From Bryobacterales bacterium (GTDB taxonomy: Bacteria > Acidobacteriota > Terriglobia > Bryobacterales > UBA6623): a stretch of 33,901 nucleotides of DNA. The notes under the pieces are model-generated. The model was not told the DNA's origin and made no database searches. It saw only the letters and a list, made by a program, of their open reading frames with translations. The position numbers were made by a program, and so were the translations under genes. The DNA lies in assembly GCA_022824585.1 (NCBI GenBank), contig JAJDZN010000113.1:1-33901 (forward strand), in the 5' to 3' direction. This document shows positions 1 to 7,819 of this stretch, piece after piece; the first letter of the stretch is position 1; every line of letters starts with the position of its first letter.

Positions 1-226
1 GCCGACTTGCCCATGCGTCTCGACTGTACGGCCCAGAGCGGACAAACCGCGGATCAGTCCTTCCCAATCGGGGGGCGCTTATGGCCGGATTTCACACGGG
101 TCTCAAGACATTTTGTCAATGAAATCAGTAGTTCAGCCAGGGATTCTCGATGAGGCATTGCATGCCTAAGGACCCCAGCCTGAGAATCTCTTGGTCCCAG
201 ATCCGGCGTGATACACTCCGAACGCT

Positions 227-340
227 ATGAGCGATTTTGGGAAGGGCTTCAAGATCACCCTTGGCGTCGTTGCCGGGATTGTGGTGATCTTCCTTGCCAT
301 GCCCATCGGCTGCACGGCCTGTCTGGCCATACTCGGGTGA
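227..340 (+). CDS. possible 37-aa single-span membrane peptide
   Basis: A short ATG-to-TGA frame encodes 37 residues. Residues 1-9 are polar and contain two lysines (MSDFGKGFK), and the rest is almost entirely hydrophobic, with two cysteines near the end (GCTAC). This would make one membrane span with a short cytoplasmic head. A TGATACACT stretch just upstream could serve as a -10 box, but there is no convincing ribosome binding site. I do not recognise a family. The polar head and hydrophobic run argue for a real gene; the length and missing RBS argue against it. Confidence 0.35.
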   Translation: MSDFGKGFKITLGVVAGIVVIFLAMPIGCTACLAILG

Positions 341-542
341 GGTGCGGGCTCGAGCCCCCAAGGAAGCGGTTGCAGACGAGGGACGGGTCCTCCAATCAGG
401 TCAACGCCACCAGAGTAGATACGGCTCTAACAGGGCCTTCGGCCACGCCCGCGGTCCCAAGGGGCGGGTCATTGGGCTGCTGGAGGTAGTGGGTCGGAGT
501 TCACCGATCCAAGGCTTGGCAAGCACCGCGTGGACCCGGCTG

Positions 543-3179
543 TCAGAAGCTGACCAACCGACCTTGGTCAGTCCGCTCCTCCATATACCTTCGGACGTCC
601 TCGGCCACGGACCGCACTGCCTCCGGCACGCGGACCGACTCACCGGCACGTTCACGCAACGCCACCACTACGGGAGCCATCGTTGCGGCATTGCCCTCAT
701 TGCCCGCCAGTACGTTCGCAAGATCGCGCTCGGGTGCGCCGATCGCGGTCAAGTTCAGCGTGAGCCTCGTCATTGCACGCATCGACAGCTCATACGCGGC
801 GGGAAACTCACCAAGGGCATCCCGAAACATCTGAATTGCCGCGTCCGTTTCTCCGCGGACCGCCAGTGCGGTCGCACGGGCACCGAGGGCAGTACCCTTG
901 ATCCAAGATGTCCAGTCGTTGGCAGACCCCGAGAGACGGGATTCCGCCACCGCACAGCCCGATAGCGCCTCGTCAACTTTCCCGATCTCAGCCTGCCTCA
1001 GGCTTATCACCGCCAATGCGGCGGTCGCGAAATCTTCGAAGCCATCCATGTCACCGAGCACATCGACAAACTCCCGATAAGATGCGATTTCACGATCAAA
1101 GTCCTCGATTCCACCCAGTATGATTGCTCGTTTCAGAAACGCCTCCGCCAACGGCTCCCACACCAATTGAAGGTCTGCGGCACGTCCGCGCGAGATCGCA
1201 GCGTCGTATAGTGCCACCGCCTTCCGCTCGTCTGCGCCGAACTGCCCCACCAGCTTGGCCCTTTCCACCAGTGCGGCAACTACCGACGGCTGGAACTCCG
1301 ACCCATCGCGGTTGCCGAACCGAGCAACGAGCTCTTCGAGGAGTGTGTCCGCAAGGTCCACGTTGCCCAACTCGATCTCGGCTGCCGCCTGCCTGAGCAG
1401 CGCACGAGCTACGAGCGACCCAAATACGGTATCCGTGCGCTCACCGAACCACGATACGAGAGCGCGAGCACTCTCTGCCGTACCCCTGAAGTCGCCCAGC
1501 TTCGTATGTGCATCAGCTTGCAACATCAGGGCGATGCCGGTCTGGGACTTCAGGAGTACGACCTGACTCGTGTGAAACCGTCTGAATAGGTCTTGGCCGA
1601 TAGCCACGACCCGAGCGTACTCTCCCAACCCGAAATACGCCTGGGCTCTCAGCCGACCCAAATACACCGTTTGGAAGTCGGAATCCGCTGTCGGAGACCG
1701 GTCCCAGCCCTCCTCAACGTAGCGGTCGATCAGTTCGATCGCGCGCAACCAGTCACCTTCTCCGAGCGCGGCGTCCGTCTCGTCTCGCAGCCGGACCATC
1801 GCATCCCAGTGGTGTCTGTCCGAGATCGACAACGACACTCGTCCAAGTTCGTCCCACGCCATTTGGGCGGCGACGTTGGTATCCTTTGGACGCCGGTCAA
1901 GGGCCTGCTCGATCCCACCGTACAGGGGCGCAGATTCTATCGCCTCCGCACGTAGGTTGTCGAGTACTTCGGACAAGGCGGACGGTTCATAGAACGCCAT
2001 CATGAACATGATCAGGCTCTCTACCACCGCAGCCTCATCCCGTTCGCGCCGCAGCTTGTAATAGATGCTGTAGAGCGGCTCGGCGGCGACGTAATGACGT
2101 TTCGGGCTATGCCCGTCGACGTTCCAAACTACTGCCCCGCGGTCTGTCAGACGCCCGAGCATCGTCGACACAGTGCGCACGTCCAGCCGCGCCCGCTCCG
2201 CGATCTCGGCAGCCGTCGAGGGCCGCCAAAGGTCGATCACAGCGACGAAGACCCGGCGCTCCACTTTCGGCAGTACCTCGAGATGTCCTCGGAAATACTC
2301 AGTGTGCTCGTCGACCAACGCCACAAGCTCTTCCATCAGCTGCCGTAGCGAGCGGTGCCGCGAAAAGCCGGCTACGATCACGAGCAGCCGCGGGTTGCCC
2401 CCCGTCAGGATCTCTAGCGGCCGGATGTCGCGCCCGCACCGGGGGTCCCCGCCCGCAGCCTCCCAAAGGTGGCGGCATTCGTCGGTCCCGAGCGGCCTTA
2501 GGTCGACGATCCGGAACAGTTCGAAAAATGGCTCCTGGACATCTTCAAGTGCCTCGAAGCGGCTCGTCGCCGAAGCCAGCAGCATGATGCTTGGTTCCGA
2601 TTGCAAGACGGAGCGAAGTTGCCACCCAAAATCCGCATCCGCATTAGCGGTGAGTGTCTGCAGGTTCTCCACCATCAGCACAAGGCGGCGGCGCATTCGA
2701 TCCGCAGCGTTGAGCACCGCCGCCCGCGCTAGATCACCGAGCTCTTTCTCCCGCCAGCGGTCGCAGAGCGAAGCGTGAGTCGCGCGGAGTTCCGACGCCA
2801 GTTCGGCGTGTGCGGAAGCGACCTCCCGGGCGAGATGGAATAGCGTCTCCAGCCAGAAGTCCGCAGTGTTTGAGATCTCGTGGCTCTCCTCCATGAAGCG
2901 CACTGGCAGCAGCAACTCAGCGAACTCCGTGTTCGTACGCAGCTCTGCGGCAGCTCGGGCAAGCAGCATCGTCTTGCCGCGCCCACGGGGTGCCACGATC
3001 AGCGCGTGCTGACAGGAGGGACTCTCCAAGTTGCCCCGCAGAACGTCGAGCACAGTGGTGAGTTCGGCGCTTCGGACAGCGAACTGCTCAATGATCTCCG
3101 CATCGCTCTGGAGCGTGCCGGGGTTGAACTTGCGCAACGGGCCGCGCCCCGATGCCACGACGCTATCGGCTTCTACCAT
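543..3179 (-). CDS. large P-loop NTPase with winged helix and helical-repeat C-terminus (copy 1, second gene of operon)
   Basis: Predicted cytoplasmic NTPase of 878 aa with a STAND-like layout. Walker A is at residues 63-70 (APRGRGKT). A Walker B-like strand is at about 166-172 (LVLMVEN, with Glu-Asn instead of Asp-Glu), and a sensor-like strand (MLLASATS) at 199-206. A winged-helix segment follows at about 310-370 (ERRVFVAVIDLWRP, then VRTVSTMLGRL). It ends in an LYSIYYKLRRERDE block and about 450 residues of alanine/leucine-rich helices resembling TPR repeats. The ATG lies 2 nt after the stop of the 412-aa NTPase gene, so the two are co-transcribed and probably translationally coupled. The closest relative in the window is the 831-aa protein at 27158-29653; the first ~400 residues are closely similar and the repeat region is not. 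I see no nuclease, TIR, protease or membrane effector domain. The precise function is unknown; ATP-dependent switch or sensor is an inference from architecture. Confidence 0.85.
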   Translation of the reverse strand: MVEADSVVASGRGPLRKFNPGTLQSDAEIIEQFAVRSAELTTVLDVLRGNLESPSCQHALIVAPRGRGKTMLLARAAAELRTNTEFAELLLPVRFMEESHEISNTADFWLETLFHLAREVASAHAELASELRATHASLCDRWREKELGDLARAAVLNAADRMRRRLVLMVENLQTLTANADADFGWQLRSVLQSEPSIMLLASATSRFEALEDVQEPFFELFRIVDLRPLGTDECRHLWEAAGGDPRCGRDIRPLEILTGGNPRLLVIVAGFSRHRSLRQLMEELVALVDEHTEYFRGHLEVLPKVERRVFVAVIDLWRPSTAAEIAERARLDVRTVSTMLGRLTDRGAVVWNVDGHSPKRHYVAAEPLYSIYYKLRRERDEAAVVESLIMFMMAFYEPSALSEVLDNLRAEAIESAPLYGGIEQALDRRPKDTNVAAQMAWDELGRVSLSISDRHHWDAMVRLRDETDAALGEGDWLRAIELIDRYVEEGWDRSPTADSDFQTVYLGRLRAQAYFGLGEYARVVAIGQDLFRRFHTSQVVLLKSQTGIALMLQADAHTKLGDFRGTAESARALVSWFGERTDTVFGSLVARALLRQAAAEIELGNVDLADTLLEELVARFGNRDGSEFQPSVVAALVERAKLVGQFGADERKAVALYDAAISRGRAADLQLVWEPLAEAFLKRAIILGGIEDFDREIASYREFVDVLGDMDGFEDFATAALAVISLRQAEIGKVDEALSGCAVAESRLSGSANDWTSWIKGTALGARATALAVRGETDAAIQMFRDALGEFPAAYELSMRAMTRLTLNLTAIGAPERDLANVLAGNEGNAATMAPVVVALRERAGESVRVPEAVRSVAEDVRRYMEERTDQGRLVSF

Positions 3180-3181
3180 GG

Positions 3182-4420
3182 TCAGCTACCCGGCGCCACC
3201 CCGCCTCCGACGCGCACCGCCAGTGGCAAGTGATGGTCCCGAAAGCGCGCCGACCACCAGTCTCGAAGCAAGCGGGACACGAAGCGATGGCCTTCCGGCG
3301 ATGCCTCTAGGTAGCCGTCGTGTACCAGCACGTCCAGCGCGTCCGCAATGCGCTCTCCGACAGAGTCGACGACGGTCGAATAGAGAGCTTCGAGGCGATT
3401 CCTCGCATCCGGCGTGAAGACGCCGACCGTTGCCGCCTCGGCAAGAATCTCCATCGCAAGACGATGCTCTTCGTCTCCCAGCGCCTCCGTCAGTCGGGTT
3501 TCGTAGTGGACCAAGTCGTTCTGGCCAGACGGGCCCAACAGTTCCCCACGGTAGACATCAGCAACGTTCCCTACCGTCAATCGCGATGACCCCCGCATTG
3601 CGGCAAAGTCACGCAAGCGTGCGAAGAACGACTGGACATGGTGTGGAATCCCAACGCCGAGGGCATCGTACACCGCGTCCGCAACGCCTCCATCCAGGTC
3701 CATGCCTGTGGTCGCTGCGAGGCGCTCGAAGCAACCGACGCTGGCTTCGCGGCCCCACGGGCCCACGCGGACCGGATAGAGATGGTTGATGCGATCGGCT
3801 AGTCCGAGTCGGCGCACGAGGGGCTCGAGACCAATGCTGCCGGATACGATTACGACCGGGCCGCCGTCACCCAGCCCCTGAAGCGTTCCCCGCAGCCAGC
3901 TAAGAAAGCCATCGACCCGATCAGCATTGCCGTCGCGACGGTGGAGGCGCTTGAGGAAGATCGGCAGCTCGTCGATCACCAGCAGCACCGGCTGGTCGTG
4001 CGCAGCGCACCCACGAAGAAGGTCCTCACCTTGCCGCCGCCAGCTTCCGGCGTCCAGCCCAGCCCGGAACTTCACGCCGAAATCGAATGCGCTGAGCTCG
4101 TCGACGTTCTCGGTGAACCAGTCCTTCATGGTCGATGCCATGCGCAAGGCCATGGGACGAACGGGGTGCAGTTCCCGCGCCAGATCCGCAATCACGTCCT
4201 CAGGACAGGTGGCCCCCTCAACATCTACGAATAGGAAGAGCCAACCGTCAGCCTTCAGGCGGCGCCCGAGTTCCTGAAGGAGACTGGTCTTGCCCATGCG
4301 CCGCTGCCCAGCAACCAGCAAATGATTCCGGTCGCGAACTTGAGCTTCGAGCAAGGCTAGTTCGCGCTCTCGGTCGAAGAAGTCGTCGCCGCTGACCCAG
4401 CGTCCGGTCGATAGTCTCAT
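3182..4420 (-). CDS. Arch_ATPase/AAA-like P-loop NTPase, 412 aa (copy 1, first gene of operon)
   Basis: A compact NTPase. The N-terminal FFDRERELALLE segment is the usual lead-in to archaeal-type ATPase (AAA_16/Arch_ATPase) domains. Walker A is at residues 38-45 (GQRRMGKT), Walker B at about 145-152 (LLVIDELP), and a sensor strand reads VIVSGSIGL. The C-terminal third looks like a winged-helix domain ending in an RLLRDWWSARFRDHH motif. Residues 1-15 match the copy at 29650-30894 almost position for position (MRxxTGRWVxGDDFF), which fixes the start. AAGG sits 5 nt before the ATG. It is the promoter-proximal gene, about 17 nt from the predicted transcription start. Proteins of this class often act as nucleotide-dependent regulators or loaders; the specific role here is unknown. 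Confidence 0.85.
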   Translation of the reverse strand: MRLSTGRWVSGDDFFDRERELALLEAQVRDRNHLLVAGQRRMGKTSLLQELGRRLKADGWLFLFVDVEGATCPEDVIADLARELHPVRPMALRMASTMKDWFTENVDELSAFDFGVKFRAGLDAGSWRRQGEDLLRGCAAHDQPVLLVIDELPIFLKRLHRRDGNADRVDGFLSWLRGTLQGLGDGGPVVIVSGSIGLEPLVRRLGLADRINHLYPVRVGPWGREASVGCFERLAATTGMDLDGGVADAVYDALGVGIPHHVQSFFARLRDFAAMRGSSRLTVGNVADVYRGELLGPSGQNDLVHYETRLTEALGDEEHRLAMEILAEAATVGVFTPDARNRLEALYSTVVDSVGERIADALDVLVHDGYLEASPEGHRFVSRLLRDWWSARFRDHHLPLAVRVGGGVAPGS

Positions 4421-4444
4421 AGCAACCTTGGCGATCTATGAGGC

Positions 4445-4473
4445 AGTATGGCATACAACGAATCTGTTGTCAA
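4445..4473 (-). promoter_or_regulatory. sigma70-type promoter of NTPase operon copy 1
   Basis: Read on the minus strand: -35 TTGACA (4473-4468), 17-bp spacer, -10 CATACT (4450-4445). The predicted start is about 17 nt before the ATG at 4420. The -35 box is embedded in the palindrome at 4466-4489. Confidence 0.7.
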
Positions 4474-4489
4474 CAGATTTGTTGACAAC
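4466..4489. promoter_or_regulatory. operator palindrome GTTGTCAAC-N6-GTTGACAAC (copy 1)
   Basis: Perfect 9-bp inverted arms flank a 6-bp centre and cover the -35 box of the NTPase operon. The same half-sites with the same 6-bp spacing occur before the second operon (30942-30964), so this is probably the binding site of a shared repressor. The regulator is not identified. Confidence 0.75.
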
Positions 4490-4674
4490 GATAGTGTCGT
4501 ACATTCGAAGATGCGATCGCACGCTTTGGCAAGCTAAGGACACATGCGATGCAGCCAATGATCGCGATGTGGCGTCCGGCCCCGTTGACCGGCGACGGTG
4601 CCGGCCTAGAGAGCAGAGGGTCTTATGTCCGAATCGGAGGGCGTGGGCCCCTAGGAGCTATCGGGGAGAGCGGA

Positions 4675-5190
4675 TCAGGGTTGCGACCCTGAGGGCGCGG
4701 AGCCTTGCTTGAGGTAGCCGTAATAGCCAAGGTCTTGGCCAGTGACGTGCTTGGTCGCCCAGATGATCTGTCCGACATGCCCCGCAAAATGGGTCAGCAC
4801 GTGAGTGATCGCGTGCAGCACGGTCACGTCATAGACCTGGATGCTGCGCTTCTCAATCAGGGAATCGGGCGGCAGGTCCGCCAGCAAGGCCTCTGCCTCG
4901 GCCACCGTGCCGCTGAGCCGCTCGGCCAGCACTTCCGCCCCGAGCGCCTCGCGTGTCGCAAACTCCCAATCCCGATTGCGGTCGTCAGGCTGCCCGCCCA
5001 CACCGGCGAGGATCCACTGGCGCACGTTGCCAGACAGATGCAGGACTAGGTTGCCGATCGAATTCTCGATCGCGTGATCGCGATGCCAGATCTGCTCGGA
5101 AGACAATCTGCCGAGACAGTCGCACACGCGGTCGCAGCCTTGGCGGAGTTCCGTGCGCGCAACGCGCAGGAACTCCGCGCCAGTCTCCAT
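4675..5190 (-). CDS. DinB/DUF1572-like four-helix protein
   Basis: A 171-aa all-helical protein of the DinB/YfiT-like superfamily, whose members often carry a metal held by three histidines. Candidate ligands are His51 (LHLSGNVRQW) and His134/His138 (THFAGHVGQI). The HLSGNVRQW and GHVGQI blocks are typical of the DUF1572 branch. It is the last gene of a minus-strand cluster, 32 nt after the NIPSNAP gene. Members of the superfamily act in thiol-dependent transfer or detoxification, or have no known reaction; no substrate can be assigned here. Confidence 0.85.
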   Translation of the reverse strand: METGAEFLRVARTELRQGCDRVCDCLGRLSSEQIWHRDHAIENSIGNLVLHLSGNVRQWILAGVGGQPDDRNRDWEFATREALGAEVLAERLSGTVAEAEALLADLPPDSLIEKRSIQVYDVTVLHAITHVLTHFAGHVGQIIWATKHVTGQDLGYYGYLKQGSAPSGSQP

Positions 5191-5222
5191 GCCAGGTATT
5201 CCGGGCTACAGGTACCGACGGC

Positions 5223-5633
5223 TCACCGCAGCGGCGAGAAATCCGTGGCCTTGAGCCACTGGTTCTCGATCCCGGCAACCAGCCTGCCGTCCTTGCGCGA
5301 CTCCGCAGCGGCGGCTTTCCAAGCTGGATCCGCAACAAAGGCTGCCCACGACTTCTTGGCCGCTTCGCGGCTGTCGTGCGCGAGGATGTAGACCAGCGTG
5401 TTGCCCTTTTCGTCACCTTCAGTGGGCGTCCAGTAGCCGATCAGGTCCATGCCGTGCTTGACGAACAGGTAGTTGGTGTGATCCCGGAAGCGCGCCATCA
5501 GGTCGGGCAGCTTGCCCTCCGCAGCGGTGTAGATGCGCATCTCGAAAACGCGCTCGCCCTCGCCTTCTTCGGCGATGGCCGCGAGCGGAGCGAGCAGCAG
5601 GAGCGGCAGCAGTGCCGCGAGGATCTTGGTCAT
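5223..5633 (-). CDS. exported NIPSNAP-family protein
   Basis: The 136-aa product starts with a clear signal peptide: MTK, a leucine/alanine-rich core, and a likely cut after residue 21 (AIA|EEG). The mature part is a dimeric alpha-beta-barrel fold of the NIPSNAP family, with FEMRIYTAAEGKL, then FVKHGMDLIGYW, then SWAAFVADPAWKAA. The start is supported by AAGGAG six nt before the ATG. It lies 29 nt downstream of the oxidoreductase gene and 32 nt upstream of the DinB-like gene, which indicates one transcript. The function of bacterial NIPSNAP proteins is largely unknown; a periplasmic location is inferred from the signal peptide. Confidence 0.9.
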   Translation of the reverse strand: MTKILAALLPLLLLAPLAAIAEEGEGERVFEMRIYTAAEGKLPDLMARFRDHTNYLFVKHGMDLIGYWTPTEGDEKGNTLVYILAHDSREAAKKSWAAFVADPAWKAAAAESRKDGRLVAGIENQWLKATDFSPLR

Positions 5634-5662
5634 GAGGTTCTCCTTAAAGACAGACAGGTAGA

Positions 5663-6667
5663 TCAGTCGCCAGCGAGTTTGACGACTTGCTTTCCAATAT
5701 TAGCGCCGCCGAGCATGCCAATGAACGCATCTGCTGCATTCTCGATGCCCTCGGCGACAGTTTCCCGGTACTTGAGCTTGCCGTCCGCTACCCACGCAGC
5801 CATCTCGGCCAGCGATTGGTCGTCGTGCTCCCGGAAATCGAACACCAAGAAGCCCTCGGCGCGGATCCGCTTGGTGATGAACTGCCACAGCAGCCGCGGC
5901 CCGACCGGAGCGTCGACGGCGTTGTACTGGGAGATCTGGCCGCAGATCGCCACTCTAGACCTGACGTTCAACTGCTGGAAGACCGCATCGGTGACGGGTC
6001 CGCCCACGTTGTCGAAGTAGACGTCAATGCCGTCGGGAGTCGCCGCACGCAGTTCGTTGAAGAAGCCGTCGCTCTTGTAGTCGACGGCAGCGTCGAATCC
6101 GAATTCCCCGGTCACCAAGGAGCACTTCTCCGGTCCACCGGCGATCCCGACCGCGCTGCAGCCATGAATGCGGGCGATCTGGCCAACCGCCGAGCCCACC
6201 GCGCCAGCCGCGCCGGACACACACACTGTCTCGCCGGACTTCACGCCAGCGACCTTGAGCAGGCCGTAGTAGGCGGTCAAGCCGGGCATGCCTAGCACTC
6301 CCAGATACGCGGAGAGCGGTGCCGCGCTGGCGTCGACGACGCGCAGATGTTCCGCCGACGCAGTGGCGTATTCTCGCCAGCCGAGGGGTCCCGTTACGTA
6401 CTCACCCACAGCGATCTGGTCGCTGTTCGACTCGATCACCTGGCCGACGGATGCGCCGACCATCACCTGCCCGATCTCGACCGGAGCGGCATAGGACTTG
6501 CGACCGCTGATGCGCCCGCGCATGTAAGGGTCAACAGACATGTAGTGGACCTTGATAAGACATTCGCCAGCCCCGGGACTGGAGACAGGCGCTTCTTCAA
6601 GGCGGAAGTCAGACGGTTTCGGCACGCCCACGGGCCGTGCGGCGAGCACGATGGATCGGTTGGTCAT
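5663..6667 (-). CDS. NADP-dependent MDR-family oxidoreductase (prostaglandin/curcumin reductase-like)
   Basis: A zinc-independent medium-chain dehydrogenase/reductase of normal length (334 aa). It has the subfamily signature DPYMRGR at 46-52, a Rossmann nucleotide-binding loop SGAAGAVGS at 151-159, and the YFDNVGG segment near 217-223 found in alkenal/prostaglandin reductases. Such enzymes reduce the C=C bond of alpha,beta-unsaturated ketones or aldehydes with NADPH in the cytoplasm. It is probably followed on one transcript by the NIPSNAP and DinB-like genes. No strong ribosome binding site precedes the ATG. The exact substrate cannot be read from the sequence. Confidence 0.9.
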   Translation of the reverse strand: MTNRSIVLAARPVGVPKPSDFRLEEAPVSSPGAGECLIKVHYMSVDPYMRGRISGRKSYAAPVEIGQVMVGASVGQVIESNSDQIAVGEYVTGPLGWREYATASAEHLRVVDASAAPLSAYLGVLGMPGLTAYYGLLKVAGVKSGETVCVSGAAGAVGSAVGQIARIHGCSAVGIAGGPEKCSLVTGEFGFDAAVDYKSDGFFNELRAATPDGIDVYFDNVGGPVTDAVFQQLNVRSRVAICGQISQYNAVDAPVGPRLLWQFITKRIRAEGFLVFDFREHDDQSLAEMAAWVADGKLKYRETVAEGIENAADAFIGMLGGANIGKQVVKLAGD

Positions 6668-6722
6668 TGGAAAACGGAGAGTTTAGCAAGCCGCAGGCTA
6701 GCGGCCTTGCCGCAATGTCGCG

Positions 6723-7391
6723 CTAGAAGCGGCGCGATCCGAGGCGCTTCACGTCGAACTCGGCGGTGTGGGCCACGGCCATGACGGCCATCACGCCCGC
6801 TTGGACGGGGTCGGTAACGACCAGATCGGCGGCGTCAGGAACCGAGCCTGCCATGTTGAGCGAGATGACCAACAGACCCTTGGCCTGCACGGCCCGTACG
6901 GAGCGCTCGATCTCGCCGCCCATCAGGGCACCCGCCAGCACGACTGCCTCGACCCGCGGCAGGCGGGCGGTCGCCAGCACCGCCTCGGCGATCTGGCGCT
7001 CGCCGACCAAGGGAATCGTGTCCACAGAGATGCGCTCGCCGCGCAGGTTGTGGCGGTCCGCTTCGGAGACCGCACCGGCGACTACCTGGCCCACTTGCGA
7101 GCCGCCGCCGATGATCACGATGCGCTTGCCAAAGACGTGATGGTGGGTGTGATTGGTTTCAACCGAACGCACCCCGTCCAGCACGGCCAGAGCATCGACA
7201 ATGTCGGCCGCCGGCCGCGGAGTTGCGATTTCGATTGCGATCGTCTCGACGGGTGCTTGGGCATCGAGGATGGAGATCCAAGTGATGCGCGCGTCCAAGG
7301 CGGCCACTGCCTCGGCTATGAGGCGTAGTGCCGCACCATCGCCCTCCACCTCGATGGCAAGGGCCAATACGTTGTCTGCGTCCGTTCGCAT
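6723..7391 (-). CDS. ACT-domain DUF5612-like protein
   Basis: An ACT-like ligand-binding half (roughly residues 5-75, with two beta-alpha-beta units around ARITWISILD and VRSVETNHTH) precedes a glycine-rich Rossmann-type half beginning RIVIIGGGSQVGQVV. The combination resembles DUF5612 proteins best known from methanogens. I use the ATG at 7391; a GTG four codons upstream (7403) is an alternative. The gene ends 55 nt before the MDR oxidoreductase and may belong to the same operon. ACT domains usually bind amino acids and the second half suggests a nucleotide ligand, but no reaction is established. Confidence 0.75.
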   Translation of the reverse strand: MRTDADNVLALAIEVEGDGAALRLIAEAVAALDARITWISILDAQAPVETIAIEIATPRPAADIVDALAVLDGVRSVETNHTHHHVFGKRIVIIGGGSQVGQVVAGAVSEADRHNLRGERISVDTIPLVGERQIAEAVLATARLPRVEAVVLAGALMGGEIERSVRAVQAKGLLVISLNMAGSVPDAADLVVTDPVQAGVMAVMAVAHTAEFDVKRLGSRRF

Positions 7392-7403
7392 GCCGGGCCC
7401 CAC

Positions 7404-7819
7404 CCCGACTCTCAGAATTGCACACTTGCAAGCCCTGTCGTGCCGTCAAGGGTTCAGCCTACGAGGTACTGGTTCGCATCGTTCGTGCCGGTTGGCACAG
7501 CACGACGACGGCAAGTTAGACTATGAGCGCGACGAGCAGCCCACGAGCTGCTATTGGACTCGACTCCACCATTGGGTTCGACCGCGGACTTCCTTTTCGG
7601 TATTCCCGCTGCTCTGCCCTGTAGACCCCTTAGCCCTTGGCCTCATCCGCGATCCGCTTGACACACGACTCGCAATGTAGGGGTACATTGCCGCTTGGCC
7701 CTCTGGCTTCCGCAGACGACTACGCTTGATTGAGGACCAGCGAATTGACTCGTCGCGACGCCAAGAGGTTCAAAACAGGAATCGAGGGCTAAATCGCGGG
7801 AGACCACCAAGAACACAGC
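7404..7819. other. intergenic region upstream of the NurA-HerA-methyltransferase cassette
   Basis: About 416 nt separate the divergent DUF5612-like and NurA genes. I see no convincing gene. A TTGACA at 7658-7663 and the palindrome at 7672-7691 are the only structured elements and probably belong to the control of the rightward cassette. Confidence 0.5.
7672..7691. promoter_or_regulatory. perfect palindrome GCAATGTA-GGGG-TACATTGC
   Basis: Perfect 8-bp inverted arms with a 4-bp centre lie just downstream of a TTGACA hexamer and about 130 nt before the NurA start. The position suits an operator for the NurA-HerA-methyltransferase cassette. A weak terminator for leftward transcription is less likely because no T-run follows. 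Confidence 0.45.

Noticed and set aside
294..965. Long plus-strand open frames over 294-965 and many inside the large NTPase genes
   Set aside because: They lie opposite the NTPase gene, show arginine/proline/serine-rich composition without domains, and are shadows of a high-GC coding strand.
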